Of a stretch of 64,000 nt of DNA, positions 51,550 through 60,753 are shown one piece after another. The notes under the pieces were generated by a model, which was given only the letters and a program-made list of their open reading frames with translations, was not told the origin of the DNA and did no database searches. The stretch comes from Pedobacter mucosus (lineage in GTDB: Bacteria; Bacteroidota; Bacteroidia; Sphingobacteriales; Sphingobacteriaceae), in contig NZ_CP087585.1 in the NCBI RefSeq assembly GCF_022200785.1, positions 1,364,001 through 1,428,000 of the forward strand, given 5' to 3'. Positions within the stretch are counted from its first letter, which is position 1, and the number at the start of each line of letters is the position of its first letter. A program made the translations under genes and the position numbers.

Positions 51550-52086
51550 ATGAAAACAATTACTAAAATTTTTACTGCTGCAGCAGCGCTTGCAGTTTTT
51601 ACAACAACTAGTCTTAAAGCACAAACTACTGAGCCAATGATGGAAAGCGGAATGGCATTTAAAATCGGAGTTGGTGTTAATGGTGGAGTATTTAGAGACA
51701 AATCTCCAATGGACTATTCTTACGGAGCAGATTTAAAGTTGCAATACGATTTAACTAAAAATGTTGCTATAACTGCATCTGGTGGTTATACTAAATTAAT
51801 GGGAAAAGATAACAGCTTAGATGTTGATTTTATCCCTGCAAAAGGTGGTGTTAAAGTTTTTCCTATTAAAGGAATGTATTTAGCTACTGAAGCTGGTGCC
51901 GGAATAGCGATTAAAGACGGTGCAAAAACCAACTTTATATACACTGGTGGTTTAGGTTATGAGTGGAATAACGGACTTGATATTGGTGTAAGATATGAAG
52001 GTTATGTTAATGATAGCGGTTCAACAACTTATTTCAGACAAACTGGTCAGTATGCTTTGAGAATTGGTTACAATTTCAAACTATAA
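51550..52086 (+). CDS. Outer-membrane beta-barrel protein, paralogue 2
   Basis: A 178-residue exported protein with a signal peptide ending in SLKAQ. It matches the preceding gene along its length: MKTITKI start, GADLKLQYDLTKNVAITASGGYTKLMGKD, GLGYEWNNGLDIGVRYEG and the C-terminal RIGYNFKL. The pair arose by tandem duplication and is separated by 123 bases. It ends at a terminator. A porin or structural role is possible. Confidence 0.75.
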   Translation: MKTITKIFTAAAALAVFTTTSLKAQTTEPMMESGMAFKIGVGVNGGVFRDKSPMDYSYGADLKLQYDLTKNVAITASGGYTKLMGKDNSLDVDFIPAKGGVKVFPIKGMYLATEAGAGIAIKDGAKTNFIYTGGLGYEWNNGLDIGVRYEGYVNDSGSTTYFRQTGQYALRIGYNFKL

Positions 52087-52106
52087 TTTTAAAATTTATT
52101 TAATTG

Positions 52107-52135
52107 AGCCTCCGAAATTTTCGGGGGCTTTTTTA
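52107..52135 (+). terminator. Intrinsic terminator after outer-membrane pair
   Basis: AGCCTCCGAAA pairs with TTTCGGGGGCT around a short TT-containing loop, and a run of T follows. Confidence 0.8.
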
Positions 52136-52275
52136 TTTGGGGATGATTTTAATAGTCAAATTGATTCTAATATCCTGTTGATAAAATAAAGTTTACAAAT
52201 TTTAAACAAAACCTAAAAGTTTAGTGTTAATACAGCATAATTAAATTTTAAACACCTAATAAAAAAATTAACACT

Positions 52276-52434
52276 ATGGGAAATTTATTGTACTTGGTCG
52301 CAGTAGTATTGGTTATACTTTGGATCATAGGATTCGTATTTCACGGCTTCGGTGATGTTGGCGGAATAATCCACGTTTTATTGGTCATTGCAGTAATTGC
52401 AATCCTACTTAAAGTTATTGGCCGTGCAACATAA
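52276..52434 (+). CDS. lmo0937-family small membrane protein (52 aa)
   Basis: A 52-residue peptide from ATG 52276 to TAA 52432-52434. It starts MGNLLYLVAVVLVILWIIGF and carries the family spacer HGFGDVGGIIHVLLVIAVIAILL, ending VIGRAT. It has two membrane helices with a short glycine-rich turn. This family is abundant in Bacteroidota and is of unknown, possibly stress-related, function. It is closed by a strong terminator. Confidence 0.85.
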   Translation: MGNLLYLVAVVLVILWIIGFVFHGFGDVGGIIHVLLVIAVIAILLKVIGRAT

Positions 52435-52473
52435 CATTAATATTAAATACCTAATTGGTTTTGATAAGTAAAG

Positions 52474-52507
52474 AAAACGAGGATCTAATATAAAGATCCT
52501 CGTTTTT
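52474..52507 (+). terminator. Bidirectional intrinsic terminator
   Basis: AAAACGAGGATCT (52474-52486) pairs perfectly with AGATCCTCGTTTT (52494-52506), with T tracts on both sides. It serves the small membrane gene and the convergent ispD. Confidence 0.87.
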
Positions 52508-52515
52508 TTATGCAA

Positions 52516-53181
52516 TTAACTGCTCATCAATAACTCTGCAAGCAATAAATCAAAAGGGAAAGTAATTTTAATATTATTCCTTTCACCAGCAATTATATTT
52601 ATTTCGCGACCTAGAGATTCTACCACACTTGCATCATCTGTAAAGTGTTCATTGTATTCTTGCTTGTAAGCCTCTTTTAAGATGCTTAAATCAAAAACTT
52701 GAGGGGTTTGTACCAAATAGACTTCATCTCGCTTTAAAGCTGATGTTTTGCCTTCGCTTAATAACCTAACACTATCACTTGATTGAACTGCGGTTACAAC
52801 ACAGCCAATCTCTTCAGCTTTTTTAAAAGAAAAATCTATCAGTTTTTTAGAAATAAGTGGCCTAACAGCATCATGTATTGCAACTATCCCTTTACCGTCA
52901 ACCTTATCAATTGCATTTTTAACAGAGTAAAATCGTTGTGTTCCACCATTAATGATAATGTGCGGAATAGTAAAATTATATGTTTGGCATAATTGAGACC
53001 AGTTTTGTTGTTGATCAGTACTTAAAGCCAGTAAGATTGTTGGTTTCGTATCACACTCGGCGAAAGCCTTTATCGTGTGCATTAAGATAGGGAGATTATT
53101 AAGCAACAAGAATTGCTTTGGTGTTTCGGCTTGCATTCTGCTTCCCGAACCGCCTGCTACAATAATAGCATAGTATTTCAT
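52516..53181 (-). CDS. ispD: 2-C-methyl-D-erythritol 4-phosphate cytidylyltransferase
   Basis: A 221-residue enzyme of the MEP isoprenoid pathway, forming CDP-methylerythritol from MEP and CTP. The N-terminal loop VAGGSGSRMQAETPKQFL binds the nucleotide, VAIHDAVRPLIS is the central signature, and DDASVVESLG is the C-terminal element. Length is typical. It follows queA on the same strand after 68 bases that hold a long hairpin. Confidence 0.95.
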   Translation of the reverse strand: MKYYAIIVAGGSGSRMQAETPKQFLLLNNLPILMHTIKAFAECDTKPTILLALSTDQQQNWSQLCQTYNFTIPHIIINGGTQRFYSVKNAIDKVDGKGIVAIHDAVRPLISKKLIDFSFKKAEEIGCVVTAVQSSDSVRLLSEGKTSALKRDEVYLVQTPQVFDLSILKEAYKQEYNEHFTDDASVVESLGREINIIAGERNNIKITFPFDLLLAELLMSS

Positions 53182-53199
53182 GTTTAAATATTAAAATTT

Positions 53200-53238
53200 T
53201 AGTATAAAGTATTTAGATAATCTAAATACTTTATACTA
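53200..53238. repeat. 18-bp perfect AT-rich hairpin
   Basis: TAGTATAAAGTATTTAGA (53200-53217) pairs without mismatch with 53221-53238, with a TAA loop. No U run follows on the minus strand, so it is probably not a standard terminator. It may affect the queA-ispD transcript or be a palindromic repeat. Confidence 0.6.
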
Positions 53239-53249
53239 AGTACTAATAT

Positions 53250-54299
53250 CTATATTATTAGCATGGCATCACCATAGCTATAGAAATTATATTTTTCTTT
53301 AACCGCAACTTCATATGCATTCATTACATAATCATAACCACCAAAAGCACTAACCATCATTAAAAGGGTAGATTCTGGAGTGTGAAAATTTGTGATCATT
53401 GAATTTGCAATATTGAAATCATATGGAGGAAAAATAAATTTACTTGTCCAATCATTAGCTGGTTTCAAGGTTCTTCCAGCAGAAACTGCAGATTCTATAG
53501 CACGCATAGATGTTGTACCTACGGCACAAATTCTCTTTTTATCTTCAAGCGCTTTATTTACAAGATTTGCATCTTTTTGCTCGATAATAAATTGCTCAGA
53601 ATCCATTTTATGCTTAGTCAAATCTTCAACTTCTACAGTTCTAAATGTTCCTAAACCAACGTGTAAGGTAACTTCTGCGAAATTAACTCCTTTAAGTTCT
53701 AAACGTTTCATTAACTCGCGACTAAAATGCATACCTGCAGTTGGGGCTGCAACAGCACCTTCGTGTTTAGCGAAAATAGTTTGATAGCGTTCTTTATCTT
53801 CAGCAGTTGCTTTACGTTTAATGTATTTTGGAAGCGGTGTTTCACCAAGAATTTCAACGTTTTTTCTAAATTCTTCATTCGTACCTTCGAATAAAAAGCG
53901 AATTGTACGTCCGCGGGAAGTCGTATTATCTACTACTTCAGCAACTAATAAATCATCTTCGCCAAAATATAATTTGTTACCAACGCGAATTTTGCGGGCA
54001 GGATCTACCAAAACATCCCATAAACGCAACTCTTTATTCAATTCACGTAACAAGAAAACTTCGATTGTAGCACCAGTTTTTTCTTTATTTCCATATAAAC
54101 GGGCAGGAAAAACTTTAGTGTTATTTAATATCATAACATCTTGATCATCGAAATAACCTAAAACGTCTTTAAATATTTTATGCTCAATTTTGCCGCTATC
54201 TTTATGTAAAACCATCAAACGAGCTTCGTCGCGGTTTTCAGCTGGATTATTGGCAATTAATGATTCTGGTAAGTTAAATTTGAATTGTGATAATTTCAT
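53250..54299 (-). CDS. queA: S-adenosylmethionine:tRNA ribosyltransferase-isomerase
   Basis: About 349 residues from ATG 54299 ([17 protein letters not shown]); an in-frame ATG 33 bases upstream adds an atypical leader. The family signatures are [45 protein letters not shown] and [14 protein letters not shown]. QueA converts preQ1 in tRNA to epoxyqueuosine. No queuosine partners are nearby in the window. Confidence 0.93.
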   Translation of the reverse strand: MKLSQFKFNLPESLIANNPAENRDEARLMVLHKDSGKIEHKIFKDVLGYFDDQDVMILNNTKVFPARLYGNKEKTGATIEVFLLRELNKELRLWDVLVDPARKIRVGNKLYFGEDDLLVAEVVDNTTSRGRTIRFLFEGTNEEFRKNVEILGETPLPKYIKRKATAEDKERYQTIFAKHEGAVAAPTAGMHFSRELMKRLELKGVNFAEVTLHVGLGTFRTVEVEDLTKHKMDSEQFIIEQKDANLVNKALEDKKRICAVGTTSMRAIESAVSAGRTLKPANDWTSKFIFPPYDFNIANSMITNFHTPESTLLMMVSAFGGYDYVMNAYEVAVKEKYNFYSYGDAMLII

Positions 54300-54496
54300 T
54301 CTTGATGAATTTTTTGAGGTGCAAAAATACAAATTTAATTGTTGTTTTCAGTATATTATGCAACGCAATTTAAGTATCTATTGTTTTAAGTTACCTTTAA
54401 CAAAATATTTGCGCATTTTTTATAGTTATTTCCACTTAAATAAATGTTTAATCACAGGCGTAACTTTTTTACAAAATCTACGTCTAAAAAATAATT

Positions 54497-55741
54497 ATGA
54501 TAATCTTTAGGCTTATAGGAGAAAGTTTTCGTTTTGCATTTGATGCTTTACGTCAGAATAAAATGCGTACTGTGTTATCGCTTTTAGCCATAACAATAGG
54601 CATTTTTACAATTATTGCAGTATTTTCGGCAGTAGACAGTTTTCGAAATAAACTACAATCCAGTGTAGATAAGTTGGGCTCTAACACAATTTATGTGCAA
54701 AAATGGCCCTGGAGTTTTGGCGATAATTACCCATGGTGGAAATATATGAATCGTCCACAGCCTTCACTTAGGGATTTTGCCGCTTTAAGAGAACGCATGG
54801 AAAATGCAGAAGGCATCACATTTGAAATTTCTACAAGTGATAGAACTATAAAATATAGAAGTAGCTCCGTTGAAGGCATTACCGTTTCAGCTGCTTCGCA
54901 AGATTTTGATAAAACCTGGAATTTCGAACTTCAAGCCGGAAGATATTTTACAGAAAATGAAAGCAATAATGGAACACCACTATGTTTAATGGGCGCAGAT
55001 ATTGCCGAAGGTTTATTCGGAAATGACGATCCGATAGGAAAGCAAGTACAGGTTTTAGGCAGAAGAGTTACTGTAATTGGGATTTTCAAAAAAGAAGGTG
55101 AGGATATGTTGGGCACATCTTTGGATAAAAATGTTAACGTTCCGATAAATTTTGCCAAAGGCATTTTAGATATTCAAAGTGAAAGATATGATCCGCAGAT
55201 AACTGTTAGGGGATCTACTAAAGTTACATTAGAAGAGGTTGAGAGCGAATTAAAAGGTTTAATGAGATCTATTCGCCGCATCCGACCAAACCAAGAGGAT
55301 GATTTCGCGTTAAATAAAACAACAATTATTTCTAATCAGCTCGATTCAATGTTTAAAATGGTTAACTGGGCTGGATGGATTATTGGTGGATTTTCTATCC
55401 TTGTAGGAGGGTTCAGCATCGCGAATATTATGTTTGTTTCTGTTAAAGAACGAACTAACATCATTGGAATACAAAAATCGTTGGGAGCAAAAAACTATTT
55501 TATTCTACTTCAGTTCATCTTCGAATCAATATCATTATGTATTCTAGGAGGATTATTGGGTCTTCTGCTGGTATTCATTTTTGCAAAGATTATTACTGCA
55601 GTTTCGGGCTTTGAAGTTTTGCTAGGATTGAATAATATTATTCTTGGAATAGGAATTTCAATTGTAATCGGAACCATTTCTGGTTTTTGGCCTGCATATT
55701 CTGCCTCAAGGTTAGATCCGGTTGAAGCGATAAGAAGCTAG
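54497..55741 (+). CDS. ABC transporter permease, MacB/FtsX type
   Basis: A 414-residue permease with one N-terminal helix (TVLSLLAITIGIFTIIAVF), a large periplasmic MacB-like domain (about 45-270) and three C-terminal helices. The cytoplasmic end is GFWPAYSASRLDPVEAIRS, the usual sign of this family. The periplasmic part contains GADIAEGLFGNDDPIGKQV. No cognate ATPase or membrane fusion gene is adjacent, so its partner is encoded elsewhere. Members move lipoproteins, peptides or cell-wall signals; substrate unknown. Confidence 0.92.
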   Translation: MIIFRLIGESFRFAFDALRQNKMRTVLSLLAITIGIFTIIAVFSAVDSFRNKLQSSVDKLGSNTIYVQKWPWSFGDNYPWWKYMNRPQPSLRDFAALRERMENAEGITFEISTSDRTIKYRSSSVEGITVSAASQDFDKTWNFELQAGRYFTENESNNGTPLCLMGADIAEGLFGNDDPIGKQVQVLGRRVTVIGIFKKEGEDMLGTSLDKNVNVPINFAKGILDIQSERYDPQITVRGSTKVTLEEVESELKGLMRSIRRIRPNQEDDFALNKTTIISNQLDSMFKMVNWAGWIIGGFSILVGGFSIANIMFVSVKERTNIIGIQKSLGAKNYFILLQFIFESISLCILGGLLGLLLVFIFAKIITAVSGFEVLLGLNNIILGIGISIVIGTISGFWPAYSASRLDPVEAIRS

Positions 55742-55750
55742 TAAGTATTT

Positions 55751-56083
55751 ACCACCAGGCACAAAAAGAATTACGAAGTTAGATTTATGATTTATTTTCT
55801 TTGTTGACTTCGTGTCTCCTTGGTTAAATATTTAACCACCATGTACGCAAAGAAGCACTAAGTTCGATATATAATTTATCTACTTATTATCTCTGTGATT
55901 AAATCTTCACCACGAAGTATATAAAGACTTACGAAGTTAGGTTAATGATTTATTTTCTTTGTTGCCTTCGTGTCTCCGTGGTTAAATATTTACCACCAAG
56001 TACACAAAGAAGCACTAAGTTCGGTGTATAATTTATTTACTTATTATCTCCCTGATTAAATGTTCACCACGAAGTATATAAAG
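55751..56083. repeat. Tandem 158-bp intergenic repeat, two copies plus fragment
   Basis: Copy 1 is 55751-55908 and copy 2 is 55909-56065; a third copy begins at 56066 and breaks off near 56083. Each copy starts with ACCAC and repeats the words TTACGAAGTTAG, TTTATTTTCTTTGTTG and TTCGTGTCTCC, then GGTTAAATATTTA. Inverted arms (CTTTG...TGGTTAAA and TTTAACCACC...CAAAG) make each copy a large imperfect palindrome. No reading frame is found. It fills the 401-base gap between a permease gene and a convergent aminotransferase. Confidence 0.7.
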
Positions 56084-56087
56084 AAAA

Positions 56088-56114
56088 AAATCCTTCGTTA
56101 TTAGCGAAGGATTT
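56088..56114 (-). terminator. Bidirectional terminator after aminotransferase
   Basis: AAATCCTTCG (56088-56097) pairs with CGAAGGATTT (56105-56114). A long T run on the minus strand follows the stem. Confidence 0.85.
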
Positions 56115-56142
56115 CTATTTCAATATATGTATTAAAAGCTAA

Positions 56143-57339
56143 TTAGCTTAATTTTCCCAAAGCTTCTTTAATTCGTCTCAAAGCTTCTACCAAACTCTCA
56201 TCTGACGCTGCGTAAGACAAACGGATATAGTTGTTATTTCCGAAAGAATCTCCACCAACGGTTGCAACATGTCCAACATTTAGTAAATACAGTGCTAAAT
56301 CTGCAGAATCTTTAATTACAGTTCCATCTGCATCTTTTTTACCAAAGAAAGAACTAATTTCTGGAAAGAAATAGAATGCACCATCTGGTAAATTTGTCTT
56401 TACACCTGGAATATCATTTAATAAATTATAAACGAGTTCTCTACGACGTAGAAAAGCCTCCTTCATAATTAAAACACTTTCTAAACCTTGCTCATAAGCA
56501 ACTATGCCAGCTCTTTGGGCAATAGAACAAGTTCCAGATGTTGTTTGTCCTTGTAATTTATCATTAGCTGCTGCAATTTCTTTATTTGCTGCAATATAAC
56601 CTAATCTCCAACCCGTCATAGCAAATGCTTTAGAAAAGCCATTTACAATTATTACACGATCTTTAATATTTGCGAATTGAGCAATTGATTCATGTTGATC
56701 AACAAAATTAATGTGCTCATAAATTTCATCAGAAAGGATAAAAATGTTTGGATATTTTTCAAACACTTGTGCTAACGCTTCCAATTCGGCTTTGTTGTAT
56801 ACAGTTCCAGTTGGATTACATGGAGATGAAAACATAAATAATTTAGTTTTCGGAGTAATTGCTGCTTCAAGTTGTTCTGGAGTAATTTTAAAATTACTTT
56901 CAATTCCTGCATTTATAAATACAGATTCTCCTTCTGCCAACGTTACCATTTCTGAATATGATACCCAATATGGAGTTGGAATTATTACTTCATCTCCCGG
57001 ATCAATTAATGTTAAAATTACATTAGACAAAGATTGTTTTGCGCCTGTCGAAACAACAATTTGAGAAATATCATAATCTAAATTATTTTCAGTCTTAAGC
57101 TTATTAACAATCGCCTGGCGTAATTCTGGATATCCTGGAACAGGAGAGTATCGGGTGTAGTTTTCGTCTAATGCATCTTTAGCAGCATTTTTGACGTGAT
57201 CTGGCGTATTAAAATCGGGTTCACCAACACTTAAACTTATAATGTTAACACCCTTAGATGCTAATTCACGACCTAATTTGGTCATTTTAAGTGTTGCAGA
57301 TTCTGATAAGCTGTTAATTCTTTTTGATAAGGTGCTCAT
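56143..57339 (-). CDS. Class I aminotransferase (aspartate aminotransferase-like)
   Basis: A 398-residue PLP enzyme. The SVGEPDFNTPDHV stretch and GYPELRQAI are typical of the Ib subgroup. SSPCNPTGTVY holds the conserved Asn, DEIYEHI the Asp, and FSKAFAMTGWRLGYI the PLP Lys; NYIRLSYAAS is the C-terminal Arg site. It most likely transaminates aspartate with 2-oxoglutarate; other dicarboxylic or aromatic substrates are possible. It stands alone, ending in a strong terminator. Confidence 0.92.
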   Translation of the reverse strand: MSTLSKRINSLSESATLKMTKLGRELASKGVNIISLSVGEPDFNTPDHVKNAAKDALDENYTRYSPVPGYPELRQAIVNKLKTENNLDYDISQIVVSTGAKQSLSNVILTLIDPGDEVIIPTPYWVSYSEMVTLAEGESVFINAGIESNFKITPEQLEAAITPKTKLFMFSSPCNPTGTVYNKAELEALAQVFEKYPNIFILSDEIYEHINFVDQHESIAQFANIKDRVIIVNGFSKAFAMTGWRLGYIAANKEIAAANDKLQGQTTSGTCSIAQRAGIVAYEQGLESVLIMKEAFLRRRELVYNLLNDIPGVKTNLPDGAFYFFPEISSFFGKKDADGTVIKDSADLALYLLNVGHVATVGGDSFGNNNYIRLSYAASDESLVEALRRIKEALGKLS

Positions 57340-57451
57340 GGTTAATTACTTTGACCGCAAATATATAAACCAAATATTATTCTGCACTAAAAAAGACGTA
57401 GTTTTTCTTATTTAATTTGACTGATAACCGTATTTTTGGAAAAAAAATTAA

Positions 57452-58438
57452 TTGACAGTTAAGAAAAGAGCCATTATTATTTCATTAACAGTTAGTGTTA
57501 TATTAATGCTGGCTAAGTTTGTGGCGTATTTTATCACCGAATCTAATGCCGTTTTAACTGATGCCGCTGAAAGTATTGTTAATGTAATTGCAGGTAGTTT
57601 TGCTTTTTATAGCATTTATTTAAGCACACAGCCCCGAGATGAAAATCATCCTTATGGGCATGGTAAAGTTGAATTTTTTTCTGCTTTTGTAGAGGGAATA
57701 CTTATTCTGCTTGCTGGAGTTATTATCATTTTTAAATCTTCCTATAACTTAGTATATCCTCATCAAGTGGGTAATTTGTTAGCCGGAACATTGATTATCG
57801 GTATCACTGGGCTTGTAAATATGATTGTTGGATTATATCTCATTAATGTTGGTAAAGATGAACACTCTATAACTTTACAGGCTGATGGAAAGCATTTGTT
57901 AACAGATACTTATACCAGTGCGGCGATTGTTTTAGGACTGATTTTGCTACAAGTAACGGGTATCGTTTGGTTTGATAGTTTGCTTTCCGTTTTAGTTGGA
58001 TTTTATATTATTTATTCTGGATATACGCTTACTAGAGGTTCAGTTGGTGGTTTGATGGATGAAAGTGACTTCACTTTGGTAGAAGAAGTGGTGGAAGTTT
58101 TACAAAACAATAGACATAATCCTTGGATAGATATTCACAATTTACGAACACAGCAATATGGACCAGAATTTCATATAGATTGCCACGTAACACTGCCTTA
58201 TTATTTCGATTTAAACAAAGTTCACCAAGAGATTTCTCAAATAGACGAACTCATAAATAAGAATGGATTTAGGAAGGCAGAACTTTTTATTCATGCGGAT
58301 CCATGTTTGCCAAAGTGCTGCCACTATTGCCATATGGCCATGTGTCCTGTTAGGGCAGAAACCTTCAAAGGCGAAATTAAGTGGACCCCAGAAATTGTAA
58401 TTAAAAACCAAAAACACTTTGAAAATGAGCTACTTTAA
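57452..58438 (+). CDS. Cation diffusion facilitator transporter with Cys-rich tail
   Basis: A 328-residue antiporter of the CDF family, exporting divalent metal by exchange with protons. It begins at a TTG (MTVKKRAIIISL). Six helices hold the two metal-site motifs, in LTDAAESIVNVIAG and ADGKHLLTDTYTS, plus HPYGHGKVEFF. The C-terminal domain (about 205-300) ends with CLPKCCHYCHMAMCPVRAE, five Cys and two His in a short segment. That tail is unusual and may bind or sense metal. It overlaps the next gene by 14 bases. Confidence 0.9.
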   Translation: MTVKKRAIIISLTVSVILMLAKFVAYFITESNAVLTDAAESIVNVIAGSFAFYSIYLSTQPRDENHPYGHGKVEFFSAFVEGILILLAGVIIIFKSSYNLVYPHQVGNLLAGTLIIGITGLVNMIVGLYLINVGKDEHSITLQADGKHLLTDTYTSAAIVLGLILLQVTGIVWFDSLLSVLVGFYIIYSGYTLTRGSVGGLMDESDFTLVEEVVEVLQNNRHNPWIDIHNLRTQQYGPEFHIDCHVTLPYYFDLNKVHQEISQIDELINKNGFRKAELFIHADPCLPKCCHYCHMAMCPVRAETFKGEIKWTPEIVIKNQKHFENELL

Positions 58439-58868
58439 TGTTCGTGTTTACGGATTGCTTATTAATGAAAAACAAGAGGTTTTAATAAGTGATGAACAAG
58501 AATACGGCTTTCAATTTAGCAAATTTCCTGGTGGCGGATTGGAGTTTGGCGAAGGATTAATCGACGGATTAAAACGAGAATTTTTAGAAGAGTGCAACGC
58601 TGAGATTGAAATTATTGCACATTTTTATACCACCGACTTTTATGAAAAATCTGCTTTTAATGATAGTCAGATTATAAGTGTCTATTATCTGGTAAGAGAG
58701 CTGGCGCCATTAAAACTTATTTTTAAAACTAAAATTTACGATTTTGATGGGGATGGAGAGATCCTTCAATCTTTTCGTTGGGTTAACATTAATGATATAT
58801 CTATTGACGATATTACTTTTAAAACGGACAAAACTGTTGTTCAATTATTAAAGAATCATGTTATTTAA
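58425..58868 (+). CDS. NUDIX hydrolase
   Basis: A 147-residue hydrolase using ATG 58425 (MSYFNVRVYGLLINEK); an upstream in-frame TTG adds only two residues. The Nudix box GGGLEFGEGLIDGLKREFLEEC fits Gx5Ex7REUxEE, with Asn in place of the last Gly. It probably cleaves a nucleoside diphosphate derivative. It overlaps the metal transporter gene by 14 bases and precedes bioA by 3 bases, so these three share a transcript. Confidence 0.88.
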   Translation: MSYFNVRVYGLLINEKQEVLISDEQEYGFQFSKFPGGGLEFGEGLIDGLKREFLEECNAEIEIIAHFYTTDFYEKSAFNDSQIISVYYLVRELAPLKLIFKTKIYDFDGDGEILQSFRWVNINDISIDDITFKTDKTVVQLLKNHVI

Positions 58869-58871
58869 ACT

Positions 58872-60173
58872 ATGCCAGATCCTTCCAATAATCAAAATTT
58901 AGATGCTAAAGCCAACTTAGCTGATCGCGATCATAAAGTAATTTGGCACCCATATACACAAATGAAAAATGCGCTTCCTCATATTCCGATTATCAGAGGC
59001 GAGGGAGCTTACATTTTTGATGAAAATGGTAAAAAATATATTGATGCTGTTTCCTCTTGGTGGGTAAATATACACGGACACTCACATCCTTATATTGCTG
59101 AGAAAGTTGCCGAACAATTAACAACTTTAGAACACGTTATTTTTGCTGGGTTTACACACGAACCTGCTGTACTATTAGCTGAACGGCTTTTACCGCTTCT
59201 TCCAGGGAAACAAGATAAAGTTTTCTATACAGATAATGGTTCAACAGCTGTGGAGGTTGCGCTTAAAATGTGTTTACAGTATTGGGATAACTTAGGAAAA
59301 CCAAAAACCAAAATTTTAGCGTTTAAAAATGCGTATCACGGCGATACTTTTGGGGCTATGTCTGTAAGTGGTAGAAGTATTTTTACCGATGCTTTTAATA
59401 GTTTATTATTTGATGTTGAATTTATTGATTTACCAAATCAAGAAAATATAGATCAGCTTATTAACTTCATTTCAAATTCAACTGAAACAGCTTGCTTTAT
59501 CTTTGAACCACTAATCTTAGGCTCAGGCGGTATGTTAATGTACGAAGCTGAATATTTAGATCAGCTTCTATTAGCTTGTAAGGAAGCAAATATTTTAACA
59601 ATTGCTGATGAAGTAATGACCGGATTCGGTCGTACTGGAACCTATTTTGCCTGTGAAAAACTAATAAATAAACCGGATATTTTTTGTTTAAGCAAAGGGT
59701 TAACTGGCGGCACAATGCCTTTAGGCGTTACTACCTGTACCAATGAAATATATAATGCTTTTTTAAGTGATGATAAATTAAAAACGCTCTATCACGGACA
59801 TTCTTTCACTGCAAACCCGATTGCATGTGTAGCATCATTAGCAAGTTTAGATATTTTATTAAGAAGTGAAACGTTACAAAATATAAAAAGGGTAGAAGCT
59901 AAACATGCGGCATTTTTAGCTGAAATACAATCACATTCAAAAGTTAAAACAGTTCGTCAAACTGGTACTATTATCGCAATAGAGTGGGAAACTGGTAATG
60001 AAACTTCTTACCTAAGCAATCTACGTAATATACTTTATGCTTATTTTCTTGATAAAGGAATTATATTAAGGCCTTTAGGGAATATTATTTATATTCTTCC
60101 TCCATACATCATTAGTAATGAGGATCTTGACTATATATACGATGCTATAAAATCAGCATTAGAAGAAATATAA
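58872..60173 (+). CDS. bioA: Adenosylmethionine-8-amino-7-oxononanoate aminotransferase
   Basis: A 433-residue PLP enzyme of biotin synthesis that uses SAM to aminate KAPA to DAPA. The N-terminal DHKVIWHPYTQMKN, SSWWVNIHGHSHPYI, DNGSTAVEVALKM, ADEVMTGFGRTG and CLSKGLTGGTMPLG (PLP Lys) are all present. No other biotin gene is nearby; bioA here follows a transporter and a NUDIX gene. It ends at a strong hairpin. Confidence 0.92.
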   Translation: MPDPSNNQNLDAKANLADRDHKVIWHPYTQMKNALPHIPIIRGEGAYIFDENGKKYIDAVSSWWVNIHGHSHPYIAEKVAEQLTTLEHVIFAGFTHEPAVLLAERLLPLLPGKQDKVFYTDNGSTAVEVALKMCLQYWDNLGKPKTKILAFKNAYHGDTFGAMSVSGRSIFTDAFNSLLFDVEFIDLPNQENIDQLINFISNSTETACFIFEPLILGSGGMLMYEAEYLDQLLLACKEANILTIADEVMTGFGRTGTYFACEKLINKPDIFCLSKGLTGGTMPLGVTTCTNEIYNAFLSDDKLKTLYHGHSFTANPIACVASLASLDILLRSETLQNIKRVEAKHAAFLAEIQSHSKVKTVRQTGTIIAIEWETGNETSYLSNLRNILYAYFLDKGIILRPLGNIIYILPPYIISNEDLDYIYDAIKSALEEI

Positions 60174-60201
60174 TACATTACTTACGCTATAATCGCCATA
60201 T

Positions 60202-60240
60202 TTAATTAAGGTCGAAATGCAACGTTTCGACCTTAATTAA
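60202..60240 (+). terminator. Bidirectional terminator after bioA
   Basis: A 16-bp perfect stem (60202-60217 with 60225-60240), loop of 7, flanked by T runs on both strands. Confidence 0.87.
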
Positions 60241-60242
60241 TT

Positions 60243-60659
60243 TTATCCAAGTGGTACTTTTGTCATATCCATATAAAGCATATTCCATCGTTGACCGTCT
60301 AAATCAATAAATCCAAAACCATACATCCAACCATCTTTATAACCAGGTTTTCCATACAATGTTCCGCCGGCAGCAACTACTTTTTCTGCCATTTCATTCA
60401 CTTCCTCTACACTTTCTGCATCAAATGAAAATAACACTTCTGTACCAGATTTGTTTTCGGCAAGCTTTTTATCTACAAAACTTTCATATAATGATTCTTC
60501 AAAAAGCATAATTACAAAGTTGCTTTCACCAATAAGAATACAAGCTGAATCTTCTCTGCTTCCATATTCCAGGTTTAATTTGAAACCTAAGGCTAAAAAA
60601 AAATTCTTTGATTTTGCGATATCTTTTACAGGAAGATTAATCCAAATCGATTTAGTCAT
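60243..60659 (-). CDS. VOC family protein (glyoxalase-like)
   Basis: A 138-residue single-domain VOC protein. It starts TKSIWINLPVKDIAKSKNFFLALGF and repeats the fold in the second half with EEVNEMAEKVVAAGGTLYGKPGY and the closing GFGFIDLDGQRWNML. It resembles PhnB-like or extradiol-type proteins, without a specific substrate. It is distinct from the VOC protein at 1056. Confidence 0.85.
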   Translation of the reverse strand: MTKSIWINLPVKDIAKSKNFFLALGFKLNLEYGSREDSACILIGESNFVIMLFEESLYESFVDKKLAENKSGTEVLFSFDAESVEEVNEMAEKVVAAGGTLYGKPGYKDGWMYGFGFIDLDGQRWNMLYMDMTKVPLG

Positions 60660-60753
60660 AATGTTGTCTATATTTAATGTAAAACTTATTTAATCAAGTT
60701 ATAAAAATGATTAATTAAGTATTATTGATAAGCGTATTGAAGAATAATATTTA

